Assembly (NCBI RefSeq): GCF_028368935.1 | Contig: NZ_JAQNDK010000004.1 | Span: forward strand, 930,001-994,000 | Origin: Sorangium aterium | GTDB taxonomy: Bacteria > Myxococcota_A > Polyangia > Polyangiales > Polyangiaceae | DNA: 64,000 nucleotides | Direction: 5' to 3' | In this document: positions 43,998 to 51,499 of the stretch, one piece after another | Layout of the letters: every line of letters begins with the position of its first letter | Numbering within the stretch: position 1 is the first letter of the stretch | Program-made: the position numbers and the translations under genes | Notes under the pieces: model-generated | Seen by the model: the letters and a program-made list of their open reading frames with translations, nothing else | What the model was told of the DNA's origin: nothing | Database searches by the model: none

Positions 43998-45026
43998 TCA
44001 GTAGGGCCGCGAGCCGATGGCCGCCGCCGCCTGCTCGCGTTCGAAGATCTGGCCAGGGACGATCGTCCGCTTCGGCACCTTCTCACCGCGCACGATCTTG
44101 TCGATCGTATCGAAGAGCAGGGGGCCGTGCAGGGGGTTGCACTCGACCGTCGCGTTCAGCTTCCCCTCCATCATGGCCTCGAACGCCGGCTTCACGGCGT
44201 CGATCGATATCACCTGGATATCCTGCCCGGGCTTCAACCCCGCCGCCTGGATCGCCTGAATCGCCCCGAGCGCCATGTCGTCGTTGTGCGCGTAGACGGC
44301 GTTGATCTCGCCCTTGTGGGCCGCGAGCAGCGTCTCCATCACGGCTTTTCCCTTGGTGCGCGTGAAGTCACCGCTCTGGCTCGCGATGATCTTCATGTCC
44401 GGGTGCTTCGCGATGGCCTCGGCGAAGCCGGTCTTGCGCATCACCGCCACGTCCGCCGCCGGCGTGCCCACGAGCTCGATGATCCGCGCGTTGCCGTTCG
44501 TCTGCTTCGCGAGCCACTCCCCTGCCCTGCGCCCCTCCCAGACGAAGTCCGCGACCATCACCGTCTCGTACAGATCTTCCTCGGCGTCCACGCCCCGGCT
44601 CGTGAGCACCACCGGGATCCCGGCGCGCTTGGCCTCCTTCAACGTGGGCTTCCAGCCCACGGATTCTTGCGGCGCGATGACGATGACGTCGACGCCCTTG
44701 GTGATGAACCCGTTGACGGCGTTGACCTGGTTGTTGTGCACGTTCTGACCGTCTGCGAAGAGGAGCTGCACGTGGCGCTTCTCCGCTTCCTCCTGGATCG
44801 ACTTGCTGTGCGCGATCCTCCAGGAGCTCTCGGCGCCCGTCTGCGAGAAGCCGACCACGATCTCGGACAGCTTCTTCGGCTTCCGCCCCGCGGCATCGGC
44901 CTCCGACGCCGGCTTCTGGGAGGCGCGCGCCGCGTCGCTCTCCTCGCGGGAGCAGCCGGCGGCGACGGACGCCGAGCCCAGGATGGCCAGGAAGAGCCTC
45001 CGTGACACGTGGTTTTGAGGGTTCAT
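43998..45026 (-). CDS. Sugar ABC transporter substrate-binding lipoprotein (YtfQ-like)
   Basis: This is a 342-residue periplasmic-binding protein of the Peripla_BP_4 family. The signal peptide has both a lipobox (VAAGC, Cys about 25) and an arginine pair (SRRLFLAIL). The mature sequence has the YtfQ/galactofuranose-binding pattern: VVGFSQTGAESSWR, ADGQNVHNNQVNAVNGFI, VIVIAPQESVGW, VMVADFVWEGRRAGEWL, YAHNDDMALGAIQAI and ISIDAVKPAFEAM. The likely ligand is galactose in a furanose or pyranose form, or arabinofuranose. It is the first gene of the transporter operon and lies directly downstream of the galactanase gene, 68 bp away on the same strand. Confidence 0.92.
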   Translation of the reverse strand: MNPQNHVSRRLFLAILGSASVAAGCSREESDAARASQKPASEADAAGRKPKKLSEIVVGFSQTGAESSWRIAHSKSIQEEAEKRHVQLLFADGQNVHNNQVNAVNGFITKGVDVIVIAPQESVGWKPTLKEAKRAGIPVVLTSRGVDAEEDLYETVMVADFVWEGRRAGEWLAKQTNGNARIIELVGTPAADVAVMRKTGFAEAIAKHPDMKIIASQSGDFTRTKGKAVMETLLAAHKGEINAVYAHNDDMALGAIQAIQAAGLKPGQDIQVISIDAVKPAFEAMMEGKLNATVECNPLHGPLLFDTIDKIVRGEKVPKRTIVPGQIFEREQAAAAIGSRPY

Positions 45027-45094
45027 GTACTTTTCCCTTCCTGCTACGCCGTCCCCAAGGTTGCCATCCGGCCGCTTCACCAGCAGCAGCACGG

Positions 45095-46426
45095 CTACTG
45101 GCACGTCGTTCCCTGGAGCCTTTCGGCAGGGGTCGATGGCACAGGAAGGCCATAGGACTCGGCCAAACGTGCGTACGCGGCCATGTTGGCGTTGGTCGTG
45201 TACGTATTGTTGTTGAAATCAAAAAGCCTACGATCACCGTACGCCGTCGGCTCCCAAAGGAATGTGCCCCTGCCCATTTGGTTCGGGAAGGCGCGCATGA
45301 TGGGATTGATGAGATCTCTGCGGTCATCGGTGTACTCGCAGCTCATCACGGGCAGCTTGTAGGTGTTGATGATGTACCCGAACTCCTCCCTCCAGTCCTG
45401 GCCATTGTTGGTGGTTCCGTAGGTCGAGCCGCAGATTCCATCTGCGTCGATGTGCGGATTGTTGGTCAAGTACGCGTCCACCCAGGGGCGGAAGTCGCCG
45501 TCAGGTCGCGGTCGACCGTGCTGCGCCCACACGATGATGTTCGGGTCGATTTCGCGCACGGCCCGGATGCCGGCATTGACGAGACCGGAGAAGTTGGCCC
45601 AATTGCTCATGGACACTCCCGACATGCGTGAGTTGGTCTCGTTGCCGACCTGGACCATGTCCGGTTTCACGCCAGCCGCCACCATTTCATCGAGCACGCC
45701 TTTCACGTGGTCGTAAGCGGCCGCCTGCATTTGAGGCGGATTCATCCCAGCCCAGGCGGACGGTACGTCCTGGTGACCGATGGACGCCCACGTGTCGCTC
45801 ATGTGAAAGTCGAGGAACAGGCCCATCCCGCAGGCTTTGACCCGTTTCGCCATGGCGATGGTGTGAGCGGTGTCACAGAAGGCCTCCGTCGGGCGAGCAC
45901 CCGAATAAAGTTCCGAGGTATAGCCTCCGGGACAATCCGGGCACACGAAAGTCCGGAGTCGAATGAAGTTGAACCCGTGATCGACAAAGATCCGCTCGAT
46001 GGATTTGGTCTGGCCCTTGTCTCGATAGCTCCGGCCAATCGACTCCTGTTCGAGGGTCCATGAGATATCTGCACCCAGGATATACGGAGGGTTGAAGATT
46101 TCGCCGGTGCCGGAACCGGCGCCCCCGCCTCCCGAGGCACCACCGCCCGTGCTGGTCCCGCCGGTCGCTCCCCCACCTGTGGTCGTCGCGCCACCCGAGC
46201 TCGATGTTCCGCCGGAGCCGGTGGACCCGCCGGAGCCGGTGGACCCGCCGGAGCTCGATGTTCCGCCGGAGCCGGTGGACCCGCCGGAGCCGGTGGACCC
46301 GACCGAGCTGGAAGCGCCGCCGGTTCCGTTACCTGGTGTGCCGCCGTCCTCCTCTCGGGGGGCACCACTGCAACCTAGCGCGACGAGGATGGGGAGAAAG
46401 ATGCTGGCGCTGAGCTTGAGCTTCAT
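45095..46426 (-). CDS. GH53 endo-beta-1,4-galactanase, lipoprotein
   Basis: This is a 443-residue lipoprotein (signal ending ALGC, Cys about 19), with a roughly 85-residue Gly/Ser/Thr linker and a GH53 (clan A) barrel. It shows the family start YILGADISWT, then FIRLRTFV, LFLDFHMSDTWA, the acid/base Glu in VQVGNETN (about 263) and the nucleophile Glu in VMSCEYTDD (about 364). It should cut the beta-1,4-galactan side chains of RG-I to oligosaccharides, which the transporter genes just downstream could take up. The linker contains an exact-period 54-bp repeat. A GTGATTGATC box lies about 110 bp upstream. Confidence 0.93.
   Translation of the reverse strand: MKLKLSASIFLPILVALGCSGAPREEDGGTPGNGTGGASSSVGSTGSGGSTGSGGTSSSGGSTGSGGSTGSGGTSSSGGATTTGGGATGGTSTGGGASGGGGAGSGTGEIFNPPYILGADISWTLEQESIGRSYRDKGQTKSIERIFVDHGFNFIRLRTFVCPDCPGGYTSELYSGARPTEAFCDTAHTIAMAKRVKACGMGLFLDFHMSDTWASIGHQDVPSAWAGMNPPQMQAAAYDHVKGVLDEMVAAGVKPDMVQVGNETNSRMSGVSMSNWANFSGLVNAGIRAVREIDPNIIVWAQHGRPRPDGDFRPWVDAYLTNNPHIDADGICGSTYGTTNNGQDWREEFGYIINTYKLPVMSCEYTDDRRDLINPIMRAFPNQMGRGTFLWEPTAYGDRRLFDFNNNTYTTNANMAAYARLAESYGLPVPSTPAERLQGTTCQ
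46201..46308. repeat. 54-bp tandem repeat in the GH53 linker
   Basis: Two copies (46201-46254, 46255-46308) encode GGSTGSGGSTGSGGTSSS-type units in the linker between lipid anchor and catalytic domain. The second copy has drifted at its end. The repeat is in frame, so copy-number change would only alter tether length. Confidence 0.75.
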
Positions 46427-46460
46427 GGATTGCTCTAGATGCCAGGGTTCGCTGGCGACC

Positions 46461-46565
46461 AGGATGTGGATGAAGAGGATACGGGGCCACCGCCGGGCGC
46501 CGCTCTGCTCTCCCTGTGAGCTGAAGCGCCCGCGATCAATCACATGTTGTTTGAATTTCTCGTGA
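46461..46565 (-). repeat. Partial cassette copy C (minus orientation)
   Basis: On the minus strand this matches the box-containing half of cassette A: the AAATT block, the GTGATTGATC box, GCGGGCGCTTCAGC and CAGGGAGAGCAGAGCGG, ending near CTCTTCATCCACATCC. With copy A it forms a roughly 100-bp inverted repeat, so the divergent GH53 and PL11 genes have mirror-image promoters. Confidence 0.85.
46534..46543 (-). promoter_or_regulatory. GTGATTGATC box upstream of GH53
   Basis: Copy 4, preceded on the minus strand by AAACAACAT and followed by GCGGGCGCTTC. It lies about 110 bp before the GH53 start. Confidence 0.6.
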
Positions 46566-46570
46566 CCGAC

Positions 46571-46627
46571 GCGGTCCTCACGCGCGACCGGTTCCGGCCT
46601 GGCGCGCTCCTCGGCATTGAGCTCTGA
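46571..46627 (+). pseudogene. Remnant of the 3' end of the barrel-like gene
   Basis: Nineteen codons read AVLTRDRFRPGALLGIEL and a stop, matching the end of the protein at 32145 (TVLTRCRLRPGVLLGIEL). Only the 3' tip remains. It shows that a sigma-operon end once lay directly upstream of the PL11 gene. Confidence 0.8.
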
Positions 46628-46854
46628 CGGCGGGTCACCTCAGGTCCCGGGCGAGCGGGCTGTCGTTCGACGCGAGCTGCACCGCGGCGTCCTTCCTGGG
46701 TGCAAATCTACATCCCAGGTGACGGCTCCGGTCCCCGCACGAAAAATTGGGACAACGTGTGATTGATCGCGGGCGCTTCAGCTCACAGGGAGAGCAGAGC
46801 GGCGCCCGGCGGTGGCCCCGTACCCTCTTCATCCATATTTAGTTGACAGGGACT
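46596..46854 (+). repeat. 259-bp cassette, copy A (plus orientation)
   Basis: This is nearly identical to 38941-39199 read in reverse, over the same length with no gaps. It runs from the last codons of the barrel-like gene through GGGTCACCTCAGGT, the AAATT block and the GTGATTGATC box to GACAGGGACT. It ends 100 bp before the PL11 start codon. Confidence 0.9.
46759..46768 (+). promoter_or_regulatory. GTGATTGATC box upstream of PL11
   Basis: Copy 5, inside cassette A. It is preceded by AAATTGGGACAAC and followed by GCGGGCGCTTCAGC, and it points to the PL11 gene about 187 bp away. Confidence 0.6.
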
Positions 46855-46954
46855 CCATGATCGCTCGGCGGGCGCGCTCGCGCCCGTCGAGCGACATGCA
46901 CTTACCGGTCGCCCTGCGGCGCCGCGCGCCGATGGCCGGGGAGGAGAGAATCTG

Positions 46955-49039
46955 ATGTCTCGATCAACCTTTCTTCTGTTCAGACGATCCGTGGTTTCTT
47001 TGCATGCGCTGCTCTCGGCGGCCCTCCTGTCCGCATGCGGCGCCGAAGACAGCTCGGCCGGCGTCGGCGGCGCGGCGGGCCATGGCGGCGGCGAACCGTC
47101 GGCCAGCGCTGGCGGCAGCAACGGCAGCGGCAGCAGCAACGGCAGCAGCAACGGCAGCGGCAGCAGCAACGGCAGCGGCAGCAGCAGCAACGGCGGCGGC
47201 AGCAGCAGCAGCAGCGCGGGCGGCACCTCGGCAACGGCCACCGGGGGAGCGGGCGGCGGGAGCAGCGTGGACGCCTGCGTCGGCGCCGGGCAGGAGCCGA
47301 CGGCGCGGCTCATGGAGAACCTCGGGCGCGGCCTGGTCGCGGTGAGGACGAGCGACGGCGTCTACGTCGGCTGGCGCCTGCTGGGCACGGATCCCACGGA
47401 CGTGGCCTTCAACCTGTACCGCGACGGGGCCAGGATCAACGCCGAGCCGATCGCGACGTCGACCAACTACGTCGATCGCGACGGCGGCGAGAGGTCCTCG
47501 TACGAGGTTCGACCCGTCGTCCGCGGGCAGGAGCAGCCGGCGTCGAAGCCGGTGACGCCGCTCGCGCGCAACTACATCACGGTTCCCCTGCAGACCCTCC
47601 CCGGCCACACCCCGAACGACGCGTCCGTCGGGGACCTCGACGGCGACGGGGAGCTCGAGATCGTCCTGAAGCAGGAGCAGACGCCCCGGGACAACTCGCA
47701 GAAAGGGACCACCGGCGAGACGAAGCTCGAGGCGTACGAGCTCGATGGGACCCTCCTGTGGAGGATCAACATGGGCCGCAACATCCGGGAAGGCGCCCAT
47801 TACACGCAGTTCATGGTCTTCGACTTCGACGGCGATGGGCGGGCCGAGGTCGCGGCCAAGACCGCGGACGGGACCGTCGACGGAAAGGGCAAGGTCCTCG
47901 GCGACGCGAACGCGGACCACCGGAACGGCGACGGCTATGTCCTGCGCGGCCCGGAGTTCCTCACCCTCTTCGACGGGAGGACCGGCGGCGAGCTCGCCAC
48001 GGTCGATTACATCCCGGCCCGGGGAAACGTCGGCGACTGGGGAGACACCTACGGCAACCGCGTCGACCGCTTCCTCGCCGGCGTGGCGTACCTCGACGGC
48101 AAAAGGCCGAGCCTCGTGATGTGCCGTGGATACTACACGAGGACCGTCCTCGCCGCGTGGAACTGGAGGGATGGCCAGCTGAAGAACGTCTGGACGTTCG
48201 ACAGCAACAACGGGCACCGGGACTACGCCGGGCAGGGCAACCACCAGCTCAGCGTCGGCGACGTCGATGCCGACGGCAAGGACGAGATCGTCTATGGCTC
48301 GATGGCGATCGACGACGATGGGTCGCCGCTGTGGAACGCCCGGTACGGGCATGGGGACGCCATGCACCTCACCGACATCGATCCGGACAGGCCGGGTATC
48401 GAGGTGTTCGACATCCAGGAGCCGTTCGGCGACGCCGGCGCCCACCTGAACGACGCCCGGACCGGGGAGACGCTGTGGAAGAAGGCGTCGGTCGCCTCGG
48501 GAGATGACGGGGAGGGGCCTGGTCGCGGCGTCGCGGCCGATCTGGATCCGGCGCACAGGGGGCTGGAGATGTGGGTCGCGGGCGCCGGTCTGGGCGGCTC
48601 GCTCTGGAACGTGCGCGGAGCCAAGGTCGGCGACGCTCCTTCCTCGTGCAACTTCTTGGCCTGGTGGGACGCCGACCCGCTCCGCGAGCTCCTCGATCGC
48701 AACCGGATCAGCAAGTATGGCGGAGGCAACCTGCTGACGGCGGACGGGTGCGACTCGAACAACGGGACCAAGGCGACCCCTGCCCTCAGCGCGGATCTCT
48801 TCGGTGACTGGCGCGAAGAGGTGATGTGGAGGACGACGGACGGCAAAGCCTTGCGCATCTACACGACGACGATCCCCACGGACCGGCGCATCCACACGCT
48901 CTTGCACGATCCCCAGTACCGGCTCGCGATCGCCTGGCAGAACGTCGCCTACAACCAGCCGCCGCACACGAGCTTCTACCTGGGCGACGGCATGACCGAC
49001 CCGCCCGCTCCGGAGATCTCGGTGCCCTGCTTGCCATGA
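46955..49039 (+). CDS. PL11 rhamnogalacturonan lyase, lipoprotein
   Basis: This is a 694-residue lipoprotein (signal ending LLSAC, Cys about 28) with a Ser/Asn/Gly linker (GSSNGSG repeats) and a full PL11 domain from about 115. The family pattern is clear: MENLGRGLVAVRTSDGVYVGWR, NLYRDG, calcium-binding SVGDLDGDGELEIVLKQ and FDFDGDGRAEVAAKTADG, GDWGDTYGNRVDRFLAGVAYLDG, MCRGYYTRTVLAAW and DLFGDWREEVMWR (all quoted in short parts). Such enzymes cut the rhamnose-galacturonate backbone of RG-I by beta-elimination (YesW-like endo type). GGAGGAGAG precedes the ATG. It is divergent from GH53, sharing a mirror-image promoter region, and is followed 176 bp later by an acetylesterase gene. Confidence 0.95.
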   Translation: MSRSTFLLFRRSVVSLHALLSAALLSACGAEDSSAGVGGAAGHGGGEPSASAGGSNGSGSSNGSSNGSGSSNGSGSSSNGGGSSSSSAGGTSATATGGAGGGSSVDACVGAGQEPTARLMENLGRGLVAVRTSDGVYVGWRLLGTDPTDVAFNLYRDGARINAEPIATSTNYVDRDGGERSSYEVRPVVRGQEQPASKPVTPLARNYITVPLQTLPGHTPNDASVGDLDGDGELEIVLKQEQTPRDNSQKGTTGETKLEAYELDGTLLWRINMGRNIREGAHYTQFMVFDFDGDGRAEVAAKTADGTVDGKGKVLGDANADHRNGDGYVLRGPEFLTLFDGRTGGELATVDYIPARGNVGDWGDTYGNRVDRFLAGVAYLDGKRPSLVMCRGYYTRTVLAAWNWRDGQLKNVWTFDSNNGHRDYAGQGNHQLSVGDVDADGKDEIVYGSMAIDDDGSPLWNARYGHGDAMHLTDIDPDRPGIEVFDIQEPFGDAGAHLNDARTGETLWKKASVASGDDGEGPGRGVAADLDPAHRGLEMWVAGAGLGGSLWNVRGAKVGDAPSSCNFLAWWDADPLRELLDRNRISKYGGGNLLTADGCDSNNGTKATPALSADLFGDWREEVMWRTTDGKALRIYTTTIPTDRRIHTLLHDPQYRLAIAWQNVAYNQPPHTSFYLGDGMTDPPAPEISVPCLP

Positions 49040-49215
49040 TCCTCGCCGAGCGGCGGCAGCGCGCTCGCTCCGGGGCGGCCGCGCTGCCGCCGCTCGCTTC
49101 TCGAGCGGCCGGCCGCCGTGCATCCGCGGGCGGACCGGCGCCTGTCACTTCGTCTATTCTCCCGGCACCCCCGAGGTGCGCTGGTGCGTGTATCGTGCTC
49201 TCTCAGGAGCTTGTC

Positions 49216-50214
49216 ATGAACGTTCGACCCATCTTCTTGACCGTCGTGCTTTCTTCCCTCGTGTGCGGCCTCGCTGCAGGGGGGTGCGACTCGGGAGGCG
49301 CCGACGACCAGCCCGTCGCGCAGGGCAGCGGCAGCGATGGCAGCACCAGCAGTGGCAGCACCAGCGCCGCCAGCGGCAGCGGTGTGGGCGGTGCGGGCGC
49401 AGGAGACGGCGGCGGCGCCGGCGGCACGGGTGTGGGCGGTGCGGGCGCAGGGGACGGCGGCGGTGGCGCTGCCGGAGGACCGACGGGCGCCGCGGGAGGC
49501 TCGGCAGGCGGCGGCGAGGGCGCCGAGCTGCCGGATGTCTCGGTTTACGTCGCCGGCGACTCGACGGTCCAGACCTATGTGAACAGCCCCATTCACCAGG
49601 CGGGCTGGGGTCAGATGCTCGGACAGTACTTTGACGAGCGGGTGCACATCGAGAACCGGGCCATCGGCGGCCGCACCGCGCGCCGGTTCATCGAGGAGGG
49701 GCATCTGACCGACATCCTCGACGACATCCGGAGCGGAGATTACTTGCTGGTGCAGTTCGGCACCAACGACAGCAACAAGACCGCGACCTACCAGCGCGAC
49801 GGCAAGACCATTCCCTACTACCTGGACCCCGCGACCGACTTCAAAACGTATCTCAAAGAGTACATCGCGGGCGCGCAGGCGCACGACGCGAACCCCGTGC
49901 TGGTCACCCCGCCCCCGCGGCGGTCGTGCACCGGGGACAGCCACGATTTCGGCAACGGCCTCGCCGCGTATGCGCAGGCGATGCGGGAGCTCGGAGGCGA
50001 TCTGGGCGTGCCTGTCATCGATCTCAACGAGAAGACGCTCGTCTATCTGAGGTCGATCGGATGCGTGGCGGCGGGCAAGGACTTCTTCCTCGTCAAGGCG
50101 GACGGCTCGGTCGACGGCACCCATTTCCAGGAGACCGGCGCCCGCATCATGGCGGGCTTCGTGGCCGACGGCACCGCGGACGCCGGCCTGCTGCTCGCGC
50201 GGTACCGGAAATGA
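49216..50214 (+). CDS. SGNH-hydrolase (CE12-like rhamnogalacturonan acetylesterase), lipoprotein
   Basis: This is a 332-residue lipoprotein (signal ending AAGGC, Cys about 24) with a long Gly/Ala linker (GVGGAGAGDGGG repeats). The SGNH fold is complete: block I YVAGDSTVQ (nucleophile Ser about 116), block II Gly in IGGRTARR, block III GTNDSN, and block V DGTHFQ (Asp about 300, His about 303). This pattern is that of RG acetylesterases of family CE12, which remove acetyl groups from galacturonate so that lyases such as the PL11 encoded just upstream can act. AGGAG precedes the ATG at 49216. It may be co-transcribed with PL11. Confidence 0.9.
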   Translation: MNVRPIFLTVVLSSLVCGLAAGGCDSGGADDQPVAQGSGSDGSTSSGSTSAASGSGVGGAGAGDGGGAGGTGVGGAGAGDGGGGAAGGPTGAAGGSAGGGEGAELPDVSVYVAGDSTVQTYVNSPIHQAGWGQMLGQYFDERVHIENRAIGGRTARRFIEEGHLTDILDDIRSGDYLLVQFGTNDSNKTATYQRDGKTIPYYLDPATDFKTYLKEYIAGAQAHDANPVLVTPPPRRSCTGDSHDFGNGLAAYAQAMRELGGDLGVPVIDLNEKTLVYLRSIGCVAAGKDFFLVKADGSVDGTHFQETGARIMAGFVADGTADAGLLLARYRK

Positions 50215-50311
50215 GGCAGCGCTTCAGCCTGCCACCCTCTGCTGAGCCCTGAGCGCGAGGCGACCGGCGGCTCGGCCCCCGCCTGCGCTGGAACGGTGTC
50301 CCGGAGGTCTC

Positions 50312-51418
50312 TTGCGCTGCTTCCTGTCGTCCATGTCGGTCGCGCTGGTCGCGCTGCTCTCGGCTGACAGCGCGCTCGCGCACGATCCCTTCGAGATCAC
50401 CACGGAGGCGAGCTTGCTCGCCGACCGGCTGGAGGTGCAGATCACGATGGCACGCGGGACGGCCGCGACGTCGTGCCCCGACGCGGCCGGCGGGCGGCCG
50501 AGGGAGGGGCCCGCCTCGCTCGAGGCATGGCGCTCGCGCATGGAGGCGTGCGCGCCGCGCCTTTACGAGGTCACCGCCGGCGGTGAAGCGTTGCGGCCCA
50601 GCGCGGCGCGCGCCGCGTTGACCGTGGAGAACGATGCCGAGATGACCCTCGTCTACCCGCTACCGGCGAGAGGGCCGCTCAGGTTCGACGCCGTGCTCCT
50701 GAGGCAGCTTCCCGAGCCGACGTTCGGCGCGGAGATCAGGGTGATGCGCGAGGGGGCGCTCCTCGGCCAGCAGCTCCTGCGCGCCGAGGCGTCGACGTTC
50801 GAGATCGACATCGCCGCGCCGGCGCCCGGCGCGGGAGCCCCGGCGCCGGCGCGGCCCGAGATGCCTTCCTTCGGACAGTACCTACGCCTCGGCGTGGAGC
50901 ACATCCTCACGGGGTACGATCATTTGCTGTTCCTCACCGCGCTGCTGGCGGTATGCCGCAGCGTCCGTTCGGTGCTCGGCATCATCACCTGCTTCACGCT
51001 CGCGCACTCGCTCACGCTGGTGCTCGCCGTGCTCCAGGTCGTCACGATCTCGAGCCGCGTCGTCGAGCCGCTCATCGCCGCGACCATCGTGTTCGTGGGG
51101 GCCGAGAACCTGCTCCGGGGCGAGGAGCCGAAGGGACGCTGGGCGCTCACGTTCGCCTTCGGGCTCATTCACGGCCTCGGCTTCGCGGGCGTGCTGAGGG
51201 AGCTGGGGCTCGGCGAGGGCGGCGGCTCGATCGTGGTCCCGCTCCTCTCGTTCAACCTCGGCGTCGAGCTCGGACAGCTGGGGATCACCCTCCTGTTCTT
51301 GCCGATCCTCTGGAGGTTGCGGGCCGCGCCTGCGTTCGCGCGCCACGGCCAAAGGGGTCTGTCCCTGGTGGTCGTTGCCCTGGGGCTCTACTGGCTTGTC
51401 GAGCGCGCGGTGTCGTGA
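50312..51418 (+). CDS. HupE/UreJ_2-family membrane protein
   Basis: This is a 368-residue protein. A signal peptide (ALVALLSADSALA) leads to a periplasmic domain of about 160 residues. A C-terminal part with about six helices carries the HupE/UreJ_2 signatures: GVEHILTGYDHLLFL, FTLAHSLTLVLAV, FGLIHGLGFAG and FNLGVELGQL, with conserved His and Asp residues that may bind a metal. Related proteins are proposed metal (Ni or similar) transporters. Its link to the pectin genes is not obvious. The TTG at 50312 has GGAGG just upstream; an ATG at 50333 is the alternative. It is convergent with GH115. Confidence 0.85.
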   Translation: MRCFLSSMSVALVALLSADSALAHDPFEITTEASLLADRLEVQITMARGTAATSCPDAAGGRPREGPASLEAWRSRMEACAPRLYEVTAGGEALRPSAARAALTVENDAEMTLVYPLPARGPLRFDAVLLRQLPEPTFGAEIRVMREGALLGQQLLRAEASTFEIDIAAPAPGAGAPAPARPEMPSFGQYLRLGVEHILTGYDHLLFLTALLAVCRSVRSVLGIITCFTLAHSLTLVLAVLQVVTISSRVVEPLIAATIVFVGAENLLRGEEPKGRWALTFAFGLIHGLGFAGVLRELGLGEGGGSIVVPLLSFNLGVELGQLGITLLFLPILWRLRAAPAFARHGQRGLSLVVVALGLYWLVERAVS

Positions 51419-51499
51419 GCGATCGAGCGGACGCTCTCGCGCGCAGGCGGGCCGGTCGCCGGGCGCGAGGCCGCGGGGCGACCGGCCCGCCTGGCGCAG

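Noticed and set aside
38941-46854. The 259-bp cassettes as insertion sequences
   Set aside because: They contain no transposase and no terminal inverted repeats; they match a gene end plus its downstream DNA.
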